Assembly: GCA_013911625.1 (NCBI GenBank)
Contig: JACESW010000081.1
Span: forward strand, 1-6,155
DNA from: Cryomorphaceae bacterium
GTDB taxonomy: Bacteria > Bacteroidota > Bacteroidia > Flavobacteriales > Schleiferiaceae
Length of the DNA stretch: 6,155 nucleotides
Direction of reading: 5' to 3'
Positions 1-6,155 of this stretch are shown one piece after another. Under the pieces are notes generated by a model, which made no database searches, was not told the DNA's origin, and saw nothing but the letters and a program-made list of their open reading frames with translations. Each line of letters begins with the position of its first letter. Positions within the stretch are counted from its first letter, which is position 1. A program made the position numbers and the translations under genes.

Positions 1-706
1 CGTAGGATGTTGATGCGGTAAGACCTGTAACTACGAATGGGTTGGTCAATGCAGATAGCCTCGTCCCTGTACCTGGAGTAAATCCTGGTGCACCGTATTC
101 TACCTCCCAAGAAGAAGAGCCACCTGTGGTCCAAGACAATTGTGCTTGGGCACTCATGGTCCAGTCCACCGCAAGGTTGGTCGGCTGGAAACATGTTGGC
201 GCAGGATAATGGTTAACAATGATTTGGTAGGTACTGTCTGTAATCTTAGCGGAGTTAGTATCACAAGCTGCTGTGAACGCTTGACGTAGCGGATGCAACT
301 TAAATACCAAGAAGGTATCCGTTACAGCTCCATTAAATTCATTAATGGTTCTTGATACGGATTCTGTCGTCCCGTTCGTACCTGAAGTTCCGTAAGTCAG
401 ACCAGTTTCTTTAGAGCTTTCGCTGACAAACTCGACGTAGGTCCCTACATCATTAGGAGCTACACCACCAAAACCACCGCCTTGGGTTTGAACCTCATAC
501 TTTAACTCAATGGAAGAAATCCAGTGTCCGGAAGGAATGGAGATCCCCATGGTATCAGCACAAGAGGACTGAGAATTAATATTGACGGGAAATACCGCTT
601 GAACTCCTAGTGTACCTCGAGTATAGGTTAGGGTATCACTACTAATTTGGGCATTCGCAGAGAATGCAAATAGTACTGCAGCAGCACTGAGAAGTAATCG
701 TTTCAT
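1..706 (-). CDS. Secreted protein with signal peptide and fibronectin type III domain, C-terminus off window
   Basis: The reading frame is open from an ATG at 706 to the left edge, giving the first 235 residues of a longer protein. The N-terminus (MKRLLLSAAAVLFAFSANAQ) is a classic Sec signal peptide with likely cleavage after ANA at residue 19. Residues about 20-168 are rich in S, T, G and V with aromatic positions and resemble a beta-sandwich, but I do not recognise a family; Cys49 and Cys148 lie here. From about residue 170 a fibronectin type III domain begins, with LSWTT (189-193), WEVEYG (199-204), a GF..GTGT stretch and TGLTASTSY (227-235). This is the typical FN3 wording of Bacteroidota extracellular proteins, many of which are exported by the type IX system. 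The T9SS C-terminal sorting domain would lie outside the window, so T9SS export is inferred. The gene sits 91 bp downstream of the symporter on the same strand, and no terminator is visible between them. It could be an adhesin, an enzyme or a structural protein; the visible part does not decide. Confidence 0.85.
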   Translation of the reverse strand, partial: MKRLLLSAAAVLFAFSANAQISSDTLTYTRGTLGVQAVFPVNINSQSSCADTMGISIPSGHWISSIELKYEVQTQGGGFGGVAPNDVGTYVEFVSESSKETGLTYGTSGTNGTTESVSRTINEFNGAVTDTFLVFKLHPLRQAFTAACDTNSAKITDSTYQIIVNHYPAPTCFQPTNLAVDWTMSAQAQLSWTTGGSSSWEVEYGAPGFTPGTGTRLSALTNPFVVTGLTASTSY

Positions 707-725
707 TGACGTTTTGTTGACCTTA

Positions 726-755
726 CGAATATAAGCATTGGCTCTATGTAGACAA
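726..755 (-). promoter_or_regulatory. Candidate Bacteroidota promoter for the FN3 protein, proximal
   Basis: Read on the minus strand, TTG (753-755) is followed after 19 bp by TATATTCG (726-733), one mismatch from the Bacteroidota -7 consensus TANNTTTG. Spacing is within the usual range. It would give a leader of roughly a dozen nucleotides before the ATG at 706. A competing candidate lies just upstream at 759-786, and at most one may be real. Confidence 0.25.
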
Positions 756-758
756 TTG

Positions 759-786
759 CAAATATTCGAGGTTTAACGCCGTTCAA
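759..786 (-). promoter_or_regulatory. Candidate Bacteroidota promoter for the FN3 protein, distal
   Basis: Read on the minus strand, TTG (784-786) is followed after 17 bp by AATATTTG (759-766), which keeps the full TTTG and differs from TANNTTTG only at the first base. Transcription would start near 752, leaving a leader of about 45 nt. The element begins 12 bp after the symporter stop codon, so it would let this gene be expressed independently of the symporter. This is a motif match only. Confidence 0.3.
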
Positions 787-797
787 TCATTCATTTA

Positions 798-2462
798 TTA
801 AATCTCAGCATCAAAGTTCTTTTTGAGGTGTTTTCTGTAATCCTCAATGCTGTTTTTCATGTCTTTTCTCAGCAAGAAAATTCCAATCAAATTCGGTAGT
901 GTCATTAGCGCAATCGCAATACCAGCAAAGGTCCAGACGATTGTCGTATCGATGATGGCAGCCAAGAAGAACCCGAGGACATAAACGATGCGGTAATAGT
1001 TCACATATTTTACACCAAACAAATAGGTCACACTTCTACCCCCGTAATAGCTCCAAGAAATTGCGGTTGAAAAGGCAAATAGTAGCAAACCTATGGCCAC
1101 GATGTACTGGCCAAAATCGCCAAATAAGCCTTTATTAAAAGCAATCGCCGTAAGCGGCGCGCTGTGAACTAAAGATTTTCCTGAGAAGGTGTATTTCGAA
1201 GGATCTTTTACGCGACCATTTTCTACAGCAACTGTTCCCGTATAAGGTGTACCCTCATTACTTATGACAACTTCTTCCGCAATAGATCTAGCGTGAAGGA
1301 TAGTTACTCCTTCGGGGGTTCCGCCTGTAACTTGAAGCTGACCTGTAAACTCAGTAATTTCACCGCCATTATTGTAGTACTCAAAAAGAGCTGTTCCATC
1401 CGCATCTTCAGTAAGTAGATCTGCAGCAATGACCATATCAGAATAGCTAAAGTCGTTTTGATGCTTTTCATTCCAAACTCCTGAGCTTAAAAGCGTTAAA
1501 CCAGTTATGGAACAGATGACAATGGTATCAATAAACGGCTCAAGAATGGCTACCATACCTTCACTCACCGGGTGTTCTGCTTTTGCAGCAGCATGTGCAA
1601 TAGGAGCTGAACCTTGACCCGCTTCATTAGAAAACAATCCTCTGTTGACACCCCGGTTAAAGGCATAAGCAATAGTTGCTCCCAAGAAGCCACCAGCTGC
1701 TGAAGATCCTGTGAATACATCTGCGAAAATGCTGATGAAAGAAGGAATGATATTCTCATAGTTCATCACAATGACCGACAAGGCGCCAATCACATAAATG
1801 ATCGCCATCATTGGTACGAGTTTTTCTGTTACCGCAGCAATGCGCTTAATACCCCCTAGAATGATCAAACCGAGCAGCACTGAAAGGACTGCACCAGTGA
1901 CAATTTCTTCGATACCAAACGTAGCTTTCAACGATGCAGCAATACTGTTCACTTGTGGCATATTACCCGTCCCGAATGAACTAATGATCGCAGCTACAGC
2001 GAAAAGTGCCGCCATCCACTTCATATTCAATTTGTTCTTCATGTAGTACATCGGTCCACCTGAAGCTGTGCCGTCCTCAGCAAATTCACGGTATTTATGA
2101 CTAAGCGTCACCTCCACAAATTTGGTGGTCATACCTAAGGCAGCTGTCACCAACATCCAGAACAGTGCTGCCGGTCCACCTAGGTGGATGGCAAAGGCTA
2201 CACCCGCTATGTTTCCTGTACCTACTGTACCGGACAATGCTGTAGCCAAGGACTGAAAATGAGAGGTATCCCCTTTCGCCCCTTCCTCATCGAATTTACC
2301 ACGCACCACATCAATGGCATGCTTGAAAAATCTGATTTGAGGGAACTTCAGATAAATCGTGAAGAATATCCCTGAACCGAGAAGGGCAAAGACAAACCAG
2401 CTAGAGCCGCCAATGTATCCGTCAATAATTGCTAGAATGTCATTAAGAGATGCCAAATCCAT
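798..2462 (-). CDS. Alanine/glycine:cation symporter family protein (AGCS, TC 2.A.25)
   Basis: This 554-residue inner-membrane protein should import alanine, glycine or a related small amino acid together with Na+ (or H+). Family signatures are clear: [16 protein letters not shown] at 95-110 matches the sodium:alanine symporter signature region, although the usual FWMW reads FWML here. The pattern G.FSNEAG.GS.P is present as [19 protein letters not shown] at 275-293. Hydrophobic segments occur near 22-38, 80-110, 148-162, 187-203, 215-233, 255-268, 303-326, 452-470, 491-511 and 513-531, consistent with an APC/LeuT-fold carrier of about 11 helices. Between SSGVW (326-330) and the LTAIAF helix (437-442) there is a polar stretch of about 100 residues, which explains why the protein is longer than the usual 450-490 residues. 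The ATG at 2462 has no Shine-Dalgarno sequence but a short A-rich leader, and the gene ends with tandem TAA stops. A strong terminator lies 34 bp upstream, separating it from dnaK. Exact substrate and coupling ion cannot be read from sequence. Confidence 0.93.
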   Translation of the reverse strand: MDLASLNDILAIIDGYIGGSSWFVFALLGSGIFFTIYLKFPQIRFFKHAIDVVRGKFDEEGAKGDTSHFQSLATALSGTVGTGNIAGVAFAIHLGGPAALFWMLVTAALGMTTKFVEVTLSHKYREFAEDGTASGGPMYYMKNKLNMKWMAALFAVAAIISSFGTGNMPQVNSIAASLKATFGIEEIVTGAVLSVLLGLIILGGIKRIAAVTEKLVPMMAIIYVIGALSVIVMNYENIIPSFISIFADVFTGSSAAGGFLGATIAYAFNRGVNRGLFSNEAGQGSAPIAHAAAKAEHPVSEGMVAILEPFIDTIVICSITGLTLLSSGVWNEKHQNDFSYSDMVIAADLLTEDADGTALFEYYNNGGEITEFTGQLQVTGGTPEGVTILHARSIAEEVVISNEGTPYTGTVAVENGRVKDPSKYTFSGKSLVHSAPLTAIAFNKGLFGDFGQYIVAIGLLLFAFSTAISWSYYGGRSVTYLFGVKYVNYYRIVYVLGFFLAAIIDTTIVWTFAGIAIALMTLPNLIGIFLLRKDMKNSIEDYRKHLKKNFDAEI

Positions 2463-2496
2463 ACGTGTATTGCGTTTTTAGAGTGAAAGGCCGAAG

Positions 2497-2535
2497 ATAA
2501 ATAAAAAAGCCCCCGCGCCGAGGGCGCGGGGGCTT
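2497..2535 (-). terminator. Strong rho-independent terminator of dnaK
   Basis: Starting 20 nt after the dnaK stop codon, the minus strand carries an 11-bp perfect GC-rich stem (arms GCCCCCGCGCC at 2509-2519 and GGCGCGGGGGC at 2523-2533 in plus-strand reading) with a 3-nt loop. Two flanking A-T pairs extend it to 13 bp. On the minus strand it is followed by TTTTTTATTTA (2508-2498), a good U-tract. On the plus strand the stem is followed by TTGCTATAACC, so the terminator works in one direction only. It should end dnaK transcripts and insulate the symporter gene. Confidence 0.88.
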
Positions 2536-2555
2536 GCTATAACCTTGAGTAGGGA

Positions 2556-4457
2556 TTATTTCACCTCTTCAAAATCTACGTCAGTGACATCGTCAGCGCC
2601 GCCAGCATCGCCGCCACCGTCAGTAGGACCTTGATCGCCACCGCCTTGGTTTTGCTGCATTGCTGCTTGAATTTCTGCTGAAGCCGCTTGAAGCGCAGCG
2701 TTGAGCTTTTCTTGAGCCGCATCACAACCTGCGATATCTTTCGCGCCGTGTGCTGCTTTGAGCTCTGCCAATGCTGCATCGATAGGACCTTGCTTATCTT
2801 CTGGAAGCTTGCCTTCGATTTCCTTCATTTGCTTCTCTACTTGGAAGACCATGCTATCTGCTGCGTTGAGCTTGTCAATCTCTTCCTTAGCTTTTTTATC
2901 TGCATCAGCATTTGCTTCTGCTTCTTGCTTCATACGATCAATCTCTTCCTGGCTCAAACCTGAAGAGGCTTCGATACGAATGTTTTGCTCTTTACCAGTG
3001 TTCTTATCCTTCGCACTTACGTTTAGGATACCGTTCGAATCGATATCGAAAGTCACCTCAATCTGAGGTACACCACGCGGTGCAGCTGGGATACCGTCCA
3101 AGTGGAAACGGCCGATAGTTTTGTTATCCCCTGCCATTGGACGCTCACCTTGAAGGATGTGAATCTCTACAGAAGGCTGATTGTCTGCGGCCGTTGAGAA
3201 GGTCTCTGACTTCTTCGTAGGAATAGTCGTGTTCGCTTCGATCAACTTCGTCATTACACCACCCATGGTTTCGATACCCAATGAAAGAGGCGTTACATCC
3301 AGAAGAAGCACGTCTTTTACATCACCTGCTAGGACACCACCTTGGATCGAAGCACCAATAGCTACTACCTCATCAGGGTTTACACCTTTTGATGGTTCTT
3401 TACCGAAAAATCCTTTTACAGCTTCTTGGATTGCTGGAATACGCGTAGTACCCCCTACTAAGATGACTTCGTCAATCTCTGAAGTCGAGTAACCTGCATT
3501 CTGAAGTGCCGATTTTGCTGGAGCAATGGTGCGCTCAATCAATGAGGCTGCCAATTGTTCAAACTTAGCGCGACTCAACGTACGTACCAAGTGCTTCGGC
3601 CCTGAGGCTGTTGCTGTGATGTACGGTAAGTTGATTTCAGTTGAGGTTGTTGACGACAATTCAATCTTAGCTTTCTCTGCAGCTTCTTTCAAACGCTGTA
3701 GAGCCATATTATCTTGGCGCAGGTCCATAGACTCTTCAGCTTTGAACTCTTCCGCCAACCAATCGATCAATACCTGGTCAAAGTCATCACCACCAAGGTG
3801 TGTATCACCGTCGGTAGATTTTACTTCAAATACGCCATCACCTAACTCTAGTACCGATACATCGTGCGTACCACCACCACAGTCAAAAACAACGATTTTT
3901 TGATCTTGGCCTTTTTTATCTAATCCGTATGCCAAAGCCGCGGCTGTTGGCTCGTTGATGATACGACGTACGTTCAAGCCAGCAATTTCACCTGCTTCTT
4001 TAGTCGCTTGACGCTGTGCATCGTCAAAATATGCTGGAACGGTAATTACCGCCTCGCTCACATCGGCGCCCAAGTAATCCTCAGCAGTCTTCTTCATTTT
4101 CTGAAGAATCATGGCTGAAATCTCCTGCGGCGTGTACTGACGTCCGTCGATATTTACACGAGGTGTGTCGTTATCGCCTGCTTCAACTGTGTAAGGAACA
4201 CGTCCGGCATCCGATTGAACATTTGAAAATTTCTCACCCATGAAACGCTTCACAGAGTAAACCGTTTTTTCGGGGTTGGTAATGGCTTGGCGTTTTGCTG
4301 GATCACCAACTTTACGCTCACCGCCTTCTACAAAACCTACAATAGAAGGAGTCGTTCTTTTTCCTTCGCTGTTTGGAATTACTACTGGCTCGTTACCCTC
4401 CATTACAGAGACACAAGAGTTCGTTGTTCCGAGGTCAATTCCTATGATTTTACCCAT
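2556..4457 (-). CDS. dnaK: Molecular chaperone DnaK (Hsp70)
   Basis: This complete 633-residue Hsp70 is the ATP-driven cytosolic chaperone that binds exposed hydrophobic peptides and works with DnaJ and GrpE. The nucleotide-binding domain spans about 1-380: signature 1 [12 protein letters not shown] (7-18), Lys70 in SVKRFMG (the catalytic Lys of the family), signature 2 [14 protein letters not shown] (190-203) with Thr197 at the autophosphorylation position, and signature 3 [14 protein letters not shown] (331-344). The interdomain linker DVLLLDVTP is at 382-390. The substrate-binding beta domain (about 391-500) and helical lid (about 505-600) follow, then a Gly/Asp-rich tail ending VDFEEVK, close to the usual bacterial EEV-type C-terminus. 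The ATG at 4457 follows an AT-rich leader without a Shine-Dalgarno sequence. An oddity is Cys193 in DCGGGT, where most bacterial DnaKs have Leu (DLGGGT), besides the conserved Cys15. The gene stands alone, with no grpE or dnaJ beside it, its own terminator, and a 161-bp upstream region containing a sigma-54-like element. Confidence 0.99.
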   Translation of the reverse strand: MGKIIGIDLGTTNSCVSVMEGNEPVVIPNSEGKRTTPSIVGFVEGGERKVGDPAKRQAITNPEKTVYSVKRFMGEKFSNVQSDAGRVPYTVEAGDNDTPRVNIDGRQYTPQEISAMILQKMKKTAEDYLGADVSEAVITVPAYFDDAQRQATKEAGEIAGLNVRRIINEPTAAALAYGLDKKGQDQKIVVFDCGGGTHDVSVLELGDGVFEVKSTDGDTHLGGDDFDQVLIDWLAEEFKAEESMDLRQDNMALQRLKEAAEKAKIELSSTTSTEINLPYITATASGPKHLVRTLSRAKFEQLAASLIERTIAPAKSALQNAGYSTSEIDEVILVGGTTRIPAIQEAVKGFFGKEPSKGVNPDEVVAIGASIQGGVLAGDVKDVLLLDVTPLSLGIETMGGVMTKLIEANTTIPTKKSETFSTAADNQPSVEIHILQGERPMAGDNKTIGRFHLDGIPAAPRGVPQIEVTFDIDSNGILNVSAKDKNTGKEQNIRIEASSGLSQEEIDRMKQEAEANADADKKAKEEIDKLNAADSMVFQVEKQMKEIEGKLPEDKQGPIDAALAELKAAHGAKDIAGCDAAQEKLNAALQAASAEIQAAMQQNQGGGDQGPTDGGGDAGGADDVTDVDFEEVK

Positions 4458-4503
4458 TTTATATTAGTTAAGGTTATCAATTCAAATAGTACGACCTCGT
4501 ATA

Positions 4504-4519
4504 AACAAGCCTTGTGCCA
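4504..4519 (-). promoter_or_regulatory. Candidate sigma-54 (RpoN) promoter of dnaK
   Basis: On the minus strand the sequence reads TGGCAC (4514-4519), five bases (AAGGC), then TTGTT (4504-4508). The sigma-54 consensus is TGGCAC-N5-TTGCW, so the -24 box matches fully, the spacing is exact, and the -12 box keeps TTG but has T in place of the usual C. Transcription would start near 4493, leaving about 36 nt of leader before the dnaK ATG. The element also contains an imperfect palindrome (ACAAG-C-CTTGT, 4505-4515). A vegetative-type alternative further down (TACTATTTG, one base too long for TANNTTTG and with TTG too close) fits less well. No CIRCE element is present. Confidence 0.4.
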
Positions 4520-4541
4520 TTAGCTTTTTGGGCCAATTTCA

Positions 4542-4555
4542 CTTCCAAAGTGTCA
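4542..4555 (-). repeat. Upstream 14-bp motif, copy proximal to dnaK
   Basis: On the minus strand this reads TGACACTTTGGAAG. It agrees at 11 of 14 positions with TGACCTTTTGGCAG at 4594-4607, in the same orientation. The copies start 52 bp apart, close to five turns of B-DNA, and both lie upstream of the sigma-54-like element. A third half-copy, TGACA, is at 4574-4578. These could be activator sites (for example for a sigma-54 enhancer-binding protein). The match is short and the function inferred. Confidence 0.3.
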
Positions 4556-4587
4556 GCATTTTGGTAAAAACTATGTCAAAATGAAAG

Positions 4588-4606
4588 GACCTTCTGCCAA
4601 AAGGTC
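4588..4606 (-). terminator. Inverted repeat after the lipoprotein gene: weak terminator or operator
   Basis: A perfect 6-bp inverted repeat (GACCTT at 4588-4593, AAGGTC at 4601-4606) encloses a 7-nt loop. It begins 12 nt after the lipoprotein stop codon on the minus strand and is followed by CTTTCATTTT, a broken U-tract. It could end lipoprotein transcripts, but the stem is short and has mixed base composition, so it may instead be a protein-binding palindrome belonging to dnaK control, because the distal 14-bp motif overlaps it. Confidence 0.3.
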
Positions 4607-4607
4607 A
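4594..4607 (-). repeat. Upstream 14-bp motif, copy distal to dnaK
   Basis: On the minus strand this reads TGACCTTTTGGCAG, the partner of the copy at 4542-4555. It lies about 75-90 bp upstream of the sigma-54-like -12/-24 element and overlaps the inverted repeat at 4588-4606. That distance range is typical for upstream activator sites, but no protein can be assigned. Confidence 0.3.
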
Positions 4608-4618
4608 TAAAGAGGGTC

Positions 4619-5647
4619 TTAGAAGCAGACCTTATCTCCGTCCACACAGATGCATGAATCGATCCCTTGAAAATCAACCCACCCCATGTCGCAGGTGAAA
4701 ATCCCGCGCCACAAGCTGTCCAAAGAGTACGTGCTCAACTGCACATTTTCCTGTATCCCGACAGCTCTCGAAGAAAACAAGCCAATACCCCCATCTATAT
4801 TGGTAAACAAAGGCTTCTCTTGAACGATTCCTTGAGACGGCTGACTTACATTGATGTAGGTCGCGTAATCGTCAGCCGCCGCCCAGATTTCTACATCCAT
4901 GCCTTTGAATACACGGACTTTATCAGTGGTAGTACCTATGTTGTTGCGTAAAAAGCGGAAGTAAGCATCATAGGTGACCTCCGAGACAAACGTTCCATTT
5001 CCATTGAGGTTACCTCCCGTACGCACCGGCAAGGCATAGGTCAATGTTTTCATCACACTATCCTGTGGATTTGAACGAGGTGCCTCTTTGTATTTAAAAT
5101 GCAGGTAGCCTTGGTACAAACGTGCATTCTTGGTTGCATCCCATTTAAACTCCGCGTTACTGATGCCGAAAGAAATCTTTTGAAAACCTCTTGGTTTGGT
5201 GATGCTCACGTTTCCAACAATCGGGGTAACCGCTTCAAAATTGTTATTCCCCGGTATGAAGCCGCGAATGCGGTATTCAAAAGACTTATCAATAGGAGCA
5301 TCGGTCCAATACAACCGGTAATTATCCGTGGTAAAGATGCCAGGCTCTAGTGCGTTGGTGTCCTTGCGGTAAAACTCGTAGGTATTGATAACATCGCCGC
5401 TGGCATTCAGCTGAGCAAGATAGATAGCGGCAGTATCGAAATACAAGCTATCACTGTATACCGCACCCGCCAACAATCCATCTTCGCCGAGGTAGGTTCT
5501 GTGTAATCGTACCCATTGTGTATCTAAATCCTTATCCAATAGGCCATAAACCACATTTTCAACATCGTAATCGGCGTTGATATTCAAAGAGTTATCGCAC
5601 GAAAACAGCGCGAAAAAGGCAAAAAGGGTAAGAATGTAGTTTTTCAT
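4619..5647 (-). CDS. Predicted lipoprotein, possibly DUF4249-like, with a cysteine-rich C-terminus
   Basis: The product is a 342-residue envelope lipoprotein of unknown function. I start it at the ATG at 5647. The frame continues to a TTG at 5656, but the ATG directly begins a lipoprotein signal: MKN, a hydrophobic run YILTLFAFFA, then lipobox LFSC with Cys17 as the lipidated residue, followed by DNS. The mature part is beta-rich in appearance: an early segment NVVYGLLDKD..WVRLHRTYLG (31-54), then TDNYRLYWTDAPIDKSFEYR (107-126), and TNIDGGIGLFSSRAVG (282-297) near the end. The overall plan, with an N-terminal strand-rich domain and a late GG.G.F motif, recalls DUF4249-type Bacteroidota lipoproteins, but this is a weak recollection-based match. 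The typical GGTN.KPDFW ending is absent; instead four cysteines (319, 332, 334, 341) crowd the last 24 residues. The gene is divergent from panB and precedes dnaK on the same strand with 161 bp between. A role at the outer membrane is likely, but the activity is unknown. Confidence 0.85.
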   Translation of the reverse strand: MKNYILTLFAFFALFSCDNSLNINADYDVENVVYGLLDKDLDTQWVRLHRTYLGEDGLLAGAVYSDSLYFDTAAIYLAQLNASGDVINTYEFYRKDTNALEPGIFTTDNYRLYWTDAPIDKSFEYRIRGFIPGNNNFEAVTPIVGNVSITKPRGFQKISFGISNAEFKWDATKNARLYQGYLHFKYKEAPRSNPQDSVMKTLTYALPVRTGGNLNGNGTFVSEVTYDAYFRFLRNNIGTTTDKVRVFKGMDVEIWAAADDYATYINVSQPSQGIVQEKPLFTNIDGGIGLFSSRAVGIQENVQLSTYSLDSLWRGIFTCDMGWVDFQGIDSCICVDGDKVCF

Positions 5648-5653
5648 CGGCAC

Positions 5654-5661
5654 CAAAAATA
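5654..5661 (-). promoter_or_regulatory. Possible -7 promoter element of the lipoprotein gene
   Basis: On the minus strand TATTTTTG matches the Bacteroidota -7 consensus TANNTTTG at every fixed position. It ends only 6 bp before the ATG at 5647, which would make the transcript leaderless or nearly so. No TTG is found 17-23 bp upstream. The match may be chance in an A/T-rich gap. Confidence 0.2.
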
Positions 5662-5675
5662 CAACCTACGGGTTG
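5662..5675 (+). promoter_or_regulatory. Small inverted repeat with TACG loop between divergent genes
   Basis: CAACC (5662-5666) and GGTTG (5671-5675) pair perfectly around TACG. As plus-strand RNA this would be a 5-bp stem closed by C(UACG)G, a member of the very stable UNCG tetraloop class. It lies 43 bp upstream of panB and 14 bp upstream of the lipoprotein ATG, so it could be an mRNA hairpin for panB or a DNA operator for either gene. Only the symmetry is seen; the role is inferred. Confidence 0.22.
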
Positions 5676-5718
5676 AGTTCTTTTCTTTGTAGGACAGAAA
5701 ACACAAAAATCGTGCACT

Positions 5719-6155
5719 ATGAGCGTTGCGAAGAAAGAATTTAAGAAAGTTACTACCCACAGTCTTCAGCAAATGAAAGACCAAGGAGAAAAAATATCTA
5801 TGCTAACCGCGTACGACTACACCATGGCAAAAATGGTGGATGCAGCAGGTGTCGATTGTATTCTTGTGGGCGACAGTGCGTCCAATGTAATGGCGGGTCA
5901 CGAGACTACCCTTCCAATTACTCTTGATCATATGATTTACCACGCCAGCTCCGTGGTACGCGCCGTTGACCGGGCCTTAATTGTCGTAGACCTTCCCTTT
6001 GGTACTTATCAGGGTGATTCAAAACAGGCTTTAAATTCTGCCATTCGCGTGATGAAAGAAACTGGTGGTCACGCCGTGAAGCTTGAAGGCGGCGTTGAAA
6101 TTATCGAAGGCATCAAAAGAATCCTAACTGCAGGTATTCCAGTCATGGGACATCT
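5719..6155 (+). CDS. panB: 3-methyl-2-oxobutanoate hydroxymethyltransferase (ketopantoate hydroxymethyltransferase), C-terminus off window
   Basis: PanB transfers a hydroxymethyl group from 5,10-methylenetetrahydrofolate to 3-methyl-2-oxobutanoate (alpha-ketoisovalerate), giving ketopantoate, the first committed step of pantothenate and coenzyme A synthesis in the cytosol. The first 145 residues of a family that is usually about 260-280 long are present, forming the N-terminal half of the TIM barrel. Family motifs are [19 protein letters not shown] (28-46), [20 protein letters not shown] (48-67), DLPFGTY (91-97) and HAVKLEGG (118-125). The Mg2+ ligands known from E. coli PanB (Asp45, Asp84, Glu114) correspond to Asp52, Asp91 and Glu123 here, so the enzyme looks active. 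The ATG at 5719 is preceded by an A-rich leader with no Shine-Dalgarno sequence. It is the only plus-strand gene in the window. A 7-of-8-type -7 match (TTTCTTTG, 5682-5689) lies upstream but lacks a TTG partner. No panC or panD is visible. Confidence 0.97.
   Translation, partial: MSVAKKEFKKVTTHSLQQMKDQGEKISMLTAYDYTMAKMVDAAGVDCILVGDSASNVMAGHETTLPITLDHMIYHASSVVRAVDRALIVVDLPFGTYQGDSKQALNSAIRVMKETGGHAVKLEGGVEIIEGIKRILTAGIPVMGH

Noticed and set aside
1565..2375. Open frames of 63-82 codons overlapping the symporter gene on both strands
   Set aside because: The symporter frame carries clear family motifs throughout; the overlapping frames have no recognisable content or initiation signals.
2463..2555. 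A riboswitch or small RNA controlling the symporter
   Set aside because: The only structure is a simple GC-rich hairpin with a U-tract just after dnaK, fully explained as its terminator; the remaining leader is too short for an aptamer.
2556..2660. Low-complexity Gly/Asp/Gln tail of DnaK as a possible frameshift or unusual fusion
   Set aside because: A glycine-rich acidic tail ending in VDFEEVK is normal for bacterial DnaK.
3526..3903. A 125-codon open frame on the plus strand inside dnaK, and other shorter plus-strand frames across 2688-4523
   Set aside because: They lie antisense to a fully conserved dnaK, have no family resemblance, and are explained as by-products of its codon usage.
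4458..4618. HrcA/CIRCE operator upstream of dnaK
   Set aside because: No GCACTC-N9-GAGTGC inverted repeat or close variant is present on either strand.
5648..5656. A TTG start for the lipoprotein gene at 5656
   Set aside because: It would add three residues ahead of a perfectly placed lipoprotein signal peptide, and the ATG at 5647 is the natural start.
1..6155. Mobile elements, CRISPR arrays, tRNA or rRNA genes, toxin-antitoxin or defence genes
   Set aside because: No terminal inverted repeats, transposase motifs, regular repeat-spacer pattern or RNA gene signatures were seen; the genes are ordinary chromosomal ones.

Overview
The window looks like ordinary chromosomal DNA from a member of the Bacteroidota, most likely a flavobacterium-like lineage. 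The evidence is a T9SS-style secreted protein with a fibronectin type III domain, a Bacteroidota-type lipoprotein, a DnaK with the GGGTHDVS variant, start codons without Shine-Dalgarno sequences but with A/T-rich leaders, and several matches to the Bacteroidota promoter (TTG, about 17-23 bp, TANNTTTG). The taxon is inferred from these traits and was not checked by a search.

Four genes lie on the minus strand and one on the plus strand. In minus-strand transcription order (right to left) they are: a lipoprotein of uncertain family (4619-5647), dnaK (2556-4457), a strong intrinsic terminator (about 2497-2535), an alanine/glycine:cation symporter (798-2462), and the 5' part of a secreted protein with a signal peptide, an unrecognised beta-rich-looking region and the start of an FN3 domain (1-706, cut by the window edge). 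On the plus strand, panB (5719-6155, cut by the right edge) diverges from the lipoprotein gene across 71 bp.

The genes do not form an obvious pathway: a chaperone, an amino-acid transporter, a pantothenate/CoA biosynthesis enzyme and two envelope or secreted proteins. dnaK appears to be its own transcription unit, with a 161-bp upstream region and a private terminator, and neither grpE nor dnaJ is adjacent. That upstream region is the most interesting stretch. It holds a sigma-54-like -24/-12 element in the right orientation and, further upstream, two imperfect copies of a 14-bp motif spaced 52 bp apart (about five helical turns), one of them inside an inverted repeat. This layout resembles a sigma-54 promoter with activator sites, but it is inference.

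No mobile element, CRISPR array, tRNA, rRNA or convincing riboswitch was found, no gap between genes exceeds 300 bases, and nothing amounts to a clear new multi-gene system.
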